A stretch of 64,000 bases of DNA from Ophiura sarsii. Lineage: Eukaryota > Echinodermata > Ophiuroidea > Amphilepidida > Ophiuridae. The stretch is taken from positions 1 to 64,000 of the forward strand of contig JAYJML010000195.1 in assembly GCA_035610835.1 (NCBI GenBank), in the 5' to 3' direction. The notes beneath the pieces are model-generated. The model made no database searches. It saw only the letters and a program-made list of their open reading frames with translations, and was not told the origin of the DNA. The position numbers were made by a program, and so were the translations under genes. How positions within the stretch are numbered: position 1 is the first letter of the stretch; each line of letters opens with the position of its first letter. This document shows positions 11,401 to 23,400 of the stretch, piece after piece.

Positions 11401-14400
11401 GCAATATCAAGTCAAATCAAGTGTCATATTATCTTCGGCTTTAGAAATTAGCACTGATTCACAATACACCTTTCATAGTAACGCCTTATAATAGCGTATT
11501 TATATTCAGAACCATGCCCTCGTACTATCAGAGTATGGACAACCGTTGCGTTTGTCCATCCATTGAAAAGCATGCACATCGGTCGATTGTCCCCGATAAA
11601 TAATAGAACAAACTCCTATTATCTATTTAATTTAGACGGACAATCGTGTACACGCGTGCAATTCAATACGGTCAACCGTGTAACGGTTGTCCATCACCGC
11701 GTCATTAGAATTCCAAAGACAGGGTTCGGCGAATTACCTACAATGTAATGTTTATACCACTGTGGACGATGCTATTTAATATAATTCTCTTTATTTAGCT
11801 TTGGCCTTGTTATTATAATGTTATAAATGTAATAATTCTGTAATAAATGATTGCCGCAGTATGCTACGCGAGCAATGTCGTGCGCTGTGTCCGAGCCGCT
11901 GGGAGCGATATGCGCGAGGCGTGTCAATCGATGTGCACGAGGAGTGTCTATCGCTGTGCGCGTGGCGTGTCGAGCGCTGCGCGCGAGACGTATAGATTGT
12001 TAATCATGATAGTTAGTTACCATCTCATTGTTCATGTTATATCTTGGTAACAAAGTCGAGTGCTATGCTCGAAGTTTATGCAAACGCGTAGCGCAAGCTG
12101 TAACCAAAGGATACGCGTGGGATTGGGTCGAGCGCCACGCACGAACCGTCAAACTTGTATTTAAATCATATTTTATAATGTTCTCATGTTTATCGGGGTA
12201 TCAGATGCTTTTTTCAAAATAAATAAGTCTGGCTTCCTTGAATAATAGGAGCAAATATGCAGGTTTAGGTATTTAATATGACCAGTCCCTAATTCAGTAC
12301 TGTAGACACCTCTTGATGATGGTATATCAGGAGATTCATAGCATCTCTATTTACTGAAAATTTGATCAAAACAGACTTACAAATAAAAAAGTTGTGGCTA
12401 AAAATGTAAAATCAGATGATTTTTTTTGGACTTCATTCAGACAATTCAGGAAAATTGGTGTTGGACCACATAGTCCATTTCTTTGCTAATATCCCACTTT
12501 AAGGGACTATTTTCAAGCGCTGATTTTGCAACAAACTTGTGTAGAGAGCTTGAGCTATCTACTAAGTGATATCCCTCCCCCGCCCCCACCAATCAATGTT
12601 GAGGGTCCCAACGACCGTGGAGATGAAACGGTTCCGAACAACATCGAATGGGGGGGGGGGGGACGAGGGGGTTGATTTCAACGAAGTCCTCAAAGTGGTT
12701 CAACAGTTATTTCCGGAATTGTCTGAGGCTATTGGTAAATGCTCAATATGACAACTGTCTATAGGAAATAACTCGTGTTCTACACATTGCATAATCTTCT
12801 AATTTGGAGAGTGGCAAGATATGTATATAGTTGTTATATACGGTAAAGATAAAGTAAATACGACATTTACATTGTTAGGGACTGGTCATTTTATGCGTGA
12901 TTTGGCCCGTTTGTATGGTAAATCACTCAATATGACAACCGTCTATAGGGAATAACTCGTCTTTTATACATTGCATAATCTTCTAATTTGGAGAGTGGCA
13001 AGATATGTATATAATTGTTATATACGGTAAAGATAAAGTAAATACGACATTTACATTGTTAGGGACTGGTCATTTTATGCGTGATTATGGCCCGTTTGTA
13101 TGGTAAATCACTCAATGTGACAACCGTCTATAATAGGGAATAACTTGTCTTTTATACATTGCATAATCTTCTAATTTGGAGAGTGGCAAGATATGTATAT
13201 ACTTATCATATATGGTAAAGATAAAGTAAATACGGCGTGTACATTGTTAGGGACTGGTCATTTCATGCGTGATTATGGCCCATTTATATGGAATGCGCGA
13301 GTGTTACATGTAGTCTTACATAGGGTGCAACGGGTGAAATTCATTATTTAAACTAATTATATGAGAGTGGTTTATTATGCAACAATCAATTAAAATCCTT
13401 TTTGTTATCGCAATGCGTTTCTTTTTTGATAAGGGACCGGTCACAACCGCATTATAGACGCTATAAAGTAATAACTATTGTGTCAATTATTGTAGCGTTG
13501 TATTTGCCATTGAAGTCATGGAATGATTGTATTTTCTTTGCATTTACTTAACTTGACGGTTATAATTTATCTTCCGTGTTTAATAAATGCATTAAAAGTA
13601 CGAAATGCATTGTGACGGACTGGTCATTTTACATGTGGTAGACAGATAGAAAGAAAGACAAACAACAACCACCGAAAAAAGTTCAAAAATAAAGAAGAAC
13701 AAAACCAAAAGAGAGAAAAAACAAAAACAATATGTGACAAACAGATGAATAAAATAAACCAGTAAATGAGCCACGCGAATAACGAAAATGTTATATTAAA
13801 TACATTATTAAAAACACCAATGGCTCCCGCCATGAGGATTTGAACCCGTGTCTCTGCCCTTAAGTATGAATAGGCCAACGCGCTAACCAATTGAGCTAAT
13901 CGCCCATCTATGCAATATCAAGTCAAATCAAGTGTCATATTATCTTCGGCTTTAGAAATTAGCACTGATTCACAATACACCTTTCATAGTAACGCCTTAT
14001 AATAGCGTATTTATATTCAGAACCATGCCCTCGTACTATCAGAGTATGGACAACCGTTGCGTTTGTCCATCCATTGAAAAGCATGCACATCGGTCGATTG
14101 TCCCCGATAAATAATAGAACAAACTCCTATTATCTATTTAATTTAGACGGACAATCGTGTACACGCGTGCAATTCAATACGGTCAACCGTGTAACGGTTG
14201 TCCATCACCGCGTCATTAGAATTCCAAAGACAGGGTTCGGCGAATTACCTACAATGTAATGTTTATACCACTGTGGACGATGCTATTTAATATAATTCTC
14301 TTTATTTAGCTTTGGCCTTGTTATTATATTGTTATAAATGTAATAATTCTGTAATAAATGATTGCCGCAGTATGCTACGCGAGCAATGTCGTGCGCTGTG

Positions 14401-17400
14401 TCCGAGCCGCTGGGAGCGATATGCGCGAGGCGTGTCAATCGATGTGCACGAGGAGTGTCTATCGCTGTGCGCGTGGCGTGTCGAGCGCTGCGCGCGAGAC
14501 GTATAGATTGTTAATCATGATAGTTAGTTACCATCTCATTGTTCATGTTATATCTTGGTAACAAAGTCGAGTGCTATGCTCGAAGTTTATGCAAACGCGT
14601 AGCGCAAGCTGTAACCAAAGGATACGCGTGGGATTGGGTCGAGCGCCACGCACGAACCGTCAAACTTGTATTTAAATCATATTTTATAATGTTCTCATGT
14701 TTATCGGGGTATCAGATGCTTTTTTCAAAATAAATAAGTCTGGCTTCCTTGAATAATAGGAGCAAATATGCAGGTTTAGGTATTTAATATGACCAGTCCC
14801 TAATTCAGTACTGTAGACACCTCTTGATGATGGTATATCAGGAGATTCATAGCATCTCTATTTACTGAAAATTTGATCAAAAAAGACTTACAAATAAAAA
14901 AGTTGTGGCTAAAAATGTAAAATCAGATGATTTTTTTGGGACTTCATTCAGACAATTCAGGAAAATTGGTGTTGGACCACATAGTCCATTTCTTTGCTAA
15001 TATCCCACTTTAAGGGACTATTTTCAAGCGCTGATTTTGCAACAAACTTGTGTGGAGAGCTTGAGCTATCTACTAAGTGATATCCCTCCCCCGCCCCCAC
15101 CAATCAATGTTGAGGGTCCCAACGACCGTGGAGATGAAACGGTTCCGAACAACATCGAATGGGGGGGACTGGGGGTTGATTTCAACGAAGTCCTCAAAGT
15201 GGTTCAACAGTTATTTCCGGAATTGTAGTATCTTCTGTCTTTCAAGTTTCAACGCTTGTGTATACATACGCCAGCGCCTCGAGTATTAGTAGTCTCGCGG
15301 TTTATCCTTGGTGTAATTCTGCACGGAATTAGCCTAGCACAAAATCTGTGTTCAACTGTGTTAAAGGATTAAAGGATTAGACAGCTTTATTCAGTAATAG
15401 AGGCTTAACACCAGTCTAACTCATAAATGAATTACACCAAGGATACACAAGTCTCGCGCGTTATGTGCTGCAATTAGTAGAATACGCAGTTACGTCACTG
15501 TCTCGTGGTGGCCTAATAGACTACGGTATTAGGGATACGTTAGAAATTGGTATTTAATACTCATGTCGTTGAGCATCATTCGCGCGACGTCGGCGAATAC
15601 AAGTTGACGTTGCTTCAACGTGCACGCCGATATCCGTCAACGTTGCGCGATGCCAAACGACCAGAGTATGAAAGGGCCATTATGCGTTGGGCGGAGCCGC
15701 GAAATCAATGTTGAACTCCAGATAGAGTAAATCTATTTTATGATAACGACAGAGTAATACGTCATCCATCATTGAACTGTGGCCAAGGCAATTGAAAACT
15801 ATTATGTGCCCACTAAGTGAAGCGCTATAATGAACTGCGAGAGGGTACACCTCTCGGTTGGTACAATATATTCAGTTAATAAAACTTTATGTATTGAATA
15901 TAGGCTTTCCTCTTGTAATGTCTTGCGGGTCATAATAATGCAAGTGCAATGAAATAACAGTAAGAGAAGACAAAATGGTTCAACCCTACTTTTATTTCGG
16001 CCTTGACTCATCATACCTTTAATCAAATCTGCCAGTATATACCACAAAGGGTTTGTCAGCCACGCATAAAATAAAAATCGTATGCCAACGAATATGAGAG
16101 CCACAACAGTAACTGGGGTATAGTCACACAAGCGGCTAAGTATAGGCAGTACTGTGAACGTCAAAGTCTCTGAAATTGCAGACACTGCACCGATTACACC
16201 CATTACAAAGAACGAACTTCCAGTAAAAAAAAATAGAATGAAATGAAATTGTTTGTTAACAATGGTTCAATTCAATTTTGAGTCACTAATGCACTTATTT
16301 TAACTTAGGAAAGATAATAGAATCACGAAACCTTTTCACACAGGCCTGACGATTGATCGTCCTTTTGTATAACATTTTGTAGACGCAATAACATTCGCTA
16401 TAACAAAGGGGCCACTTCTCTGTGTGAATCCAATGACCGATGATCGATCGAAGTTCTTGCACGTTTTGAAACTCCCCATGTATGGATTCCCCCCGTGGCC
16501 TAGCGGTAGATCGTCTGCCTCTGAACCCAGAGGTCCGAGGTTCGACCTCCACATGAACGCCAAGAAAACAAAATACATGGTGTTTTACCAACAGGATCAG
16601 GTGAACATTAAAACTACCAATGAAACCAGTCTGGAATTAGTCAAAGATTTTAAATATCTGGGATCCTGGACATCGAGCAGCATGCAAGATATCAAAACAA
16701 GGAAGGCACTAGCATGGAAGGCGTGTAATAAGCTCAACAAGATATGGAGATCCAACCTACCAAGTTCAACAAAAATTAAGCTATTCCAAGCTACAGTGGA
16801 AATTTAAAAGCATTCTTCTCTACGGTTCAGAAACATGGACAGTAACAACTAAAGTTCGAAAGCTATTGGATGGATGTTACACCAGGCTTCATAGATCAGC
16901 CCTTGATATAAGTTGGAGGTTACACATCACCAACAAAGAACTCTATGGTGATATTCCTAGAGTAAGTGAAAGAATCAAGAAGAGGCGACTACAGTTTGCT
17001 GGATACTGTGTCAGACGTTCTGGGGATGTGATATCAGACCTAGTTCTTTGGAAACCAGTTCATGGCAAAAGAAATCCTGGACGACCGATGTTAAGCTATA
17101 TATGTTGATATCCTATGTCAGGACACTGGACAAACACCTGCTGAGATAAAGACCTGCATGGAAGATAGGCGTGTCTGGAGAGCCATCGGTAATGCCCGAC
17201 AGAAGTCGACGGAGTGAGTGAGTGAGTGAGTAATTGAGTGAGTGAGTGAGTGAGATAGGGATTCGCATGCGTCATAAAACGATGTCGGGAATTGACCCGG
17301 GGCCCTTCCTGGGTGTACGCTCCGCCTTTTAACGATGCGCTAAAGGAATTCGCCTCGCAAAACTAAATTTTCCTACCTACCCCGACCCCAAATGACAAAA

Positions 17401-20400
17401 AGTATCCAAAATGTGGACTTGATTTCATTTGCGCAGCCAGCTTTTCTCCAAGTGTTTACAAATCTGGGTATGTTGGGCTCGTAGAACAATTTCGTCGCGT
17501 TAGTCCTATCTCAACCAAATCACTTCACTTACCCATAGTTGCTACATGCCAATATACCAGAGGAGAGACCCAACCATGCAGACGCCAGGAGGTAGGCTGA
17601 TATCTCTAGATCCAATAGAGTTCCACTAATACTTTTCAAGTCACCCATTATAGTGTTGCTTGAACGTGTGTCATCAACTTCACGACTCTATGAAAAGGGT
17701 AAGTTCAATTTCCGGTGTTATTATGCCTTTTATATTCAAACCATACAAACGCAAATTTTGTGTGTAAACCTTGAATTTCATATTCAAATAGATGAAACGC
17801 AATTTATAACTGAGAGAAGAAGAAAAAGATTAATTGTCCTCGTCCGCCAGACCGTCGAAATCCTTCCAACACAAAATCTTCTTCTTCTTTTTTCTTCTAA
17901 AATTTCAAAAAGAATTGACTCATTTTAGTCGAAAATCACACAATTATTCCTTTAATTTGTTTGAAAGTGCTTAGAAAATAGAAACACTCGTCAAAATAGC
18001 CTTTATATATTTTTTTCTTCACCAGAAGTCCTGTTGGGACCTGAAAAAAAGGCAAGGGAGAAAAAAAATCCCGAAATTCCCGACCGACCGACCGACCGAT
18101 CTAAATTCCCGACCGAAAGTTATCTATGGACAATCAAACAATTTTTTGTATTGGCCTGGCGGAACACGAATGTTATCACCAAAACTATACCGTGTGTAAT
18201 TTCACTGTTACACATATCGAACAACACCCTCTGATATTTCGTCATGTCAAAAACCTCTCCCATCCGAGAACCGCCCCATACACACTCTACTGACATTAAA
18301 TCGACCACGCTAGGGACGATGCTTTTGATGCATAATTCACGTCACGATTGTATCACCCCCATGATAACTCCCTTATATTGAATTTGACAATGTACATTTA
18401 AAAACACATGTAGGTGATATTTGTAGCTGTGTAAGATCTTAGTTTATCGTAATAAAACTATCAAATTAGGAGCGCTATTAATTCGGTCTGGTAAACCTAT
18501 TGTTATCAATTACTACGAGAGGATTGCCCAGTGCATTTATTTAAATTCGGGGCGTGTACGAGCGGTACTACATGCTAACTGCATGGGTGAGTTTCCATTA
18601 CATGCATTATGTTGTAAATTACATCCACGCTCATGCGTTTAAACTACTCAATGGGCGTTGCAATACAGCCGGTTGGTTGCACACGAGAATTATGTCATAG
18701 CAACCAGCTTTGACGGAAGGCGGATATTTAAATTTGTTGACGGTTTTTAGGGCACCAATTTATAGCGCTGCTAAGCGGGCCTTGTAGCCTAATGACTACG
18801 CGATATTGAAAGATAGGAAATAGTCACATATGTGGAAATGTACCTATATCTCTGAGGAAAACAAATTTACTCTGAGGAAAATATTTTGGGCGAGAACCAA
18901 TGTCAAGGCTTACTCCTAACGCTGCAATTTTAGATCGAACGGCGGCTATCCAGTGCTAGAAATTCACAAATTTGAATTATCTCAAAATTAGAGGAAGACG
19001 GTATATAAATATTCATATACTTCGAATTTATCGTGTCTGCCATTGGTCAATTTTGATCCCCCCGCAAAACCACACACGAACAATTTGCTCATTACGCCCG
19101 GGCAGCGATCTTTATTACCATAAACAACATTTGATACCTGACGGAGTAAAGTGCATAGCACATGTACATTGTACAGTAATACATTTATACAGTGAGTGAG
19201 TACGGTTAATAAATTCGCGCCCGGGCATATGCTTAATGACAGGGGCGGACCACTATGAAAACTCTCTCATTGCTTGCGTGGTAGATTTCGATCGCGACAG
19301 GAGCATGCGCAGATGCGATTTTTGTGTAAGTGGTCTGTGATTTTGTCAATATTATATTTTTACTGTGATTTGTCGATCTGCATTAAATGCAAAAAGTAAC
19401 AACGCCCCCGGCCGTGGACTCGAACCACCAACCTTTCGGGGGGGGGGGGGGGGGGGGGTAGGGTGAAAAATTTCGCACGGTCAAAAGATTTCGCACGGTC
19501 ACAAATTGTCGCACGGCCACAAAATTTGAGTAACCGGCCCTGAGAAGCCCAAAACCAAGCGGCCCATGTGGCGATCGCCACAACGCCACAGTGGCCAGTC
19601 CGCCCATGCTTAATGAGCCTTGTGTACCAGTATACGGAGGTCAAAAGGTCAAATACTTTGCAGACCCCAATATGAAAATGATTTGTGTGTGAGCCCTCTA
19701 TCGGTACACAGCGTCGCAGGCCAGAGAGTGTTGTTCATAGAGTGACAAGGAAAAGGAAAACTTGGTCATACGGAGAAGACTACGTACGTAGTCTCAATCG
19801 CTCATTGTCATGAAATAATTCCTCAACAGTAATACATACCTCGACACCCTCACTCCCAGAAATTAGTGTCGATTTGAAAAGATGAACTGATTGTCCCAAG
19901 TGTTTGTGGGTTCGAGTTGTATAATATACATTTTAAATATTGTTTTACGTAAATCGCGTCGGTGAATTCATGCAATAATTTTAGTTGTTCAAAATGTTTG
20001 ACGGGTATGAATTTCCATTGACGAGCTTTTTCTAAAGATAGTTTAATAGGCCTAGGCCTAAATCATAACATAATAGTATGAGAGACAATTTGTTGTCACA
20101 ACAGACAGTGGCGTAGCTGGGATTTTTTTCAGGGGGGGGGGCAAGATTTCTAAAATTTTCACGTAAGTGGGGGGGGGGGGGCACAGTCCCAAAAAAAATC
20201 GCACAGTCCAAAAAAAATCGCACAATAAATGTACTACATATACAATTTTGCCTTCTATTCGGCTAATAACCTCGATCTTTTTCTCAAATTTTTCCTATTT
20301 CCTTTTTTCTCACCCCCTTTATTTTTTTTAGGGGGGTGGGGGGCGGGGGCTCAAATTGTTTTTTTTCGTCAGGGGGGCATTTGCCCCCCCCCCCCCCCCC

Positions 20401-23400
20401 CTGAGCTACGCCACTGACAACAGACTACTAGTACCAATATTGAATACCGGGCTTTTCAAACCTGCGAGCCATACAGGTGCGAGCGAGACAGACATAGCAC
20501 ACGTTTTCTACAAAATTTCAATAGAGACGATCATCTCTACTTTTCACCGTCTCTGCATTTACCTATACGGTATTTTACACATAAATCCATTGACAAATGT
20601 CTGTAAATAGGCCAGTACACTGCTAAAATGTTGAGCAAAATACGTTGCTTAATTGCGTTTTATCATCTGTTGGGTAAACGGTTGATTAAATTTTATTCAG
20701 CATATGTAGAAATCTAGGTGTTATATAAAGTAAAAACTACCCAACGTTGAGCAAAACAATTTAGTAACAAGTTGGGGAAACCCCCGGTCAAAACTCATTG
20801 TGTTGCTAAAATATTGCGTTAATTGTTTCAATTGGGCAACTGTTGAGTATTTGTCTCAGGCAATCACGCAACTTATGTTAAGATTTACTCATGTGGTTTT
20901 TATTATTAATAATAATAATAATAAACCATGCTTATTAAGCGCACTCCGTCGCAAGACCCCAGTGCGCTGAACAAAAAAGTACAAAATATGAACAAAGATA
21001 CAAAACATTATAAAGTCATTTGCTGAAAGAGGTGAGTCTTGAGCGAGCTCTTGAATTGCTGCAGTGATGTGGCATTTCTAACATGAGATGGGAGCCGGTT
21101 CCAGAGTTCAGGAGATGCATGAGAGAATGATCTTTGGCCGTAGGTGACAGTGTTAGTTTTCCTCCAAGTTTTTATCGATCAACTATTGCTTAAAAATACA
21201 CGACATGGGCATATACTGAATAGTTCATGTCATGTGATCTGTTCTCTACCAATAGAATCACATAAATATGTTTATGTATTATATAATATGGACTATTTAT
21301 ACCTTCATACCTAGATAGCAAGACTACGTTGGGCCAACGTTGGCCCAACCACAATAAAAAAAAACAGCAATGATAAGAGATGTAAGATATTATGTATATA
21401 GTTAAATAATATGTTAAAAGAAATTACAGATTCACTACCGAGAGGGAGTGGTGTATGCAGCTCTGCTGCATCGCCAGAGTTCCCATTACAAGTTACCGGT
21501 TCACTACCGAGAGGAAGTGATGTATGTAGCTCTGCTGCCTCGCCCAGAATTCCTATTATTTGCCTACCCCGCGTTGCTATACAAAAATGCTCAATATATA
21601 ATAAAACTTGTCACAAATAAGTAACAATTTGCATTAAAACACCCAACATATGGGTACATTTGATAAATTGAGCAACGGTTACAAAAATGCTCAATAAATA
21701 ATGAAAACAATTCACAAATTAAGCAACAGTTGGTATTAAAATACCCAACAAATGGTTTATTAATAATACCCAACTGTTGTGTAAATTAAAATTGTGCAAC
21801 TGGTGAGTAACTGGAATTGTTGGTGAAAACATGTTATCCATCGGTGTTGGGTAAATTTTACGCAACTGTTGAGCGGTTGCATATGTGTAAAATATTGAGT
21901 AAATATTTAAGCAACCTTTTTGCAGTGTATCAATGCTCACCTTGGGATGAAACCAGCACACGACTACGAAGACGCAACCAAACATAGCTGATGCAAAAAT
22001 AATATACGATCCCCAAAACTCAGTTAGAGTAACAGAAATGCCACAATAAAACTCCGTGTGTGCTTGCAGAGACAGGAGATACCCTCCTAACAGGTAGCTA
22101 GAGATTTGAAGAGATTTGTAACGTTTTATACAATTTTGGTCAATTATAAACGAAGCTATACTAAGTTAATTAAGGTACACGCTGAACGGTTCTCAAAACA
22201 CAGACACGTTACCCATATCAAAATATCTGTCCCCACCAAATGCACCCCTTTCACCATATTTCATCAAAATTCGACAGCGGGAATTGATTTGAACTCAGCT
22301 AACCCTGGATGACCTTCGAATGAGAGGCTTTGAAATTGGGAGGTCATCATCAAAGGTTGCAATTGGAGCGAGTTTTACATTTTGGCCTTGTATTGAACAT
22401 CGACCCTTGGTGACCCCTAATCATATGACCTTCAATTTTAATCCATGAACACTAATACATCATATCTCTACGCGCGCAATTTTGGCCATAGCGCTCGGTA
22501 TTTTGGCCAAAGCGGCTTCCAAACGCACGCATCACACATCTGGTGCACAGCGCGTTTGTTGCGTTCATGTGAGCCTACATCCTATTATTTGCTGCTGTAT
22601 AGGGAGACTCGTCAATTTTTAACTGATCAAACTATAGAATCGGTTTGTGAGTTTTAGGCCTAATAATCTAAAACAGTTTACATTACGTTACATAAGATAA
22701 TTTAATTAAGTTCATCAACTGCTTCTTTGTATCGATTTCTTACCCAAATAGTTTACCAAGCCCCCCAAAGGCTTTTTGCCATCCATACTTTTTGCTCTCT
22801 TTTCCTAAACTATCGAAAACTGCCGCGTTAGCCAATGGGCTTGTTACACCTTGTAGAGGCGCCGCCATAATCACGATTAACATGTAGAGAGTGAAGAAAG
22901 TCCACAAATCAGAAGATGTGTATAGCCAATCTAGAACATCAGGTGAGAGAGTGGAGCCATTAGTTCTATTTACATCAAACATATCTGAATAATTGTAGAC
23001 GCACTGTTAAAAATTGCCGTAATTTTACGGACAAAATTTAACAGAAATCCTCCGTAAACGGTAAAATACGGAATAAAATTGTAAATTTACGGATTTCTAC
23101 GGAAAACTAGTAAAATTTACAGAAAAATCAGGTAAATGATAAATTTTACAGACGATGTCCGTAATTGTACAGAAGATCATTATTGAAAGGAGACGTTTAC
23201 GGTACATCTTGTAAATTTACAGGAAATTAGCTGTAGTTTTACGGACAAATTAACAGAATTCGTAAAATATCGTAACGGAAGAGTGCATTGGTTAACTTGT
23301 ATTGGTATGCTGTCATCGTAGTATAAACCTTGAAGGAATTCATTTGCAGGGAAACATTTTATTTAGTAAAAAAAACACCATGGAATGCATATTTGTATTG

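Larger units (their letters stand above)
9924..15226. repeat. Tandem array of a 2.5-kb unit, two complete copies plus a partial third
   Basis: ACAATTCAGGAAAATTGG starts at 9924, 12441 and 14952, giving periods of 2517 and 2511 bp; the third copy stops at 15226. Copies differ by scattered single bases and G-run length, so the duplication is recent. Each unit contains a short frame with a G-run, three roughly 185-bp sub-repeats, a tRNA-like module and a GC-rich 23-bp repeat block. The array lies between MFS exons. Confidence 0.92.
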
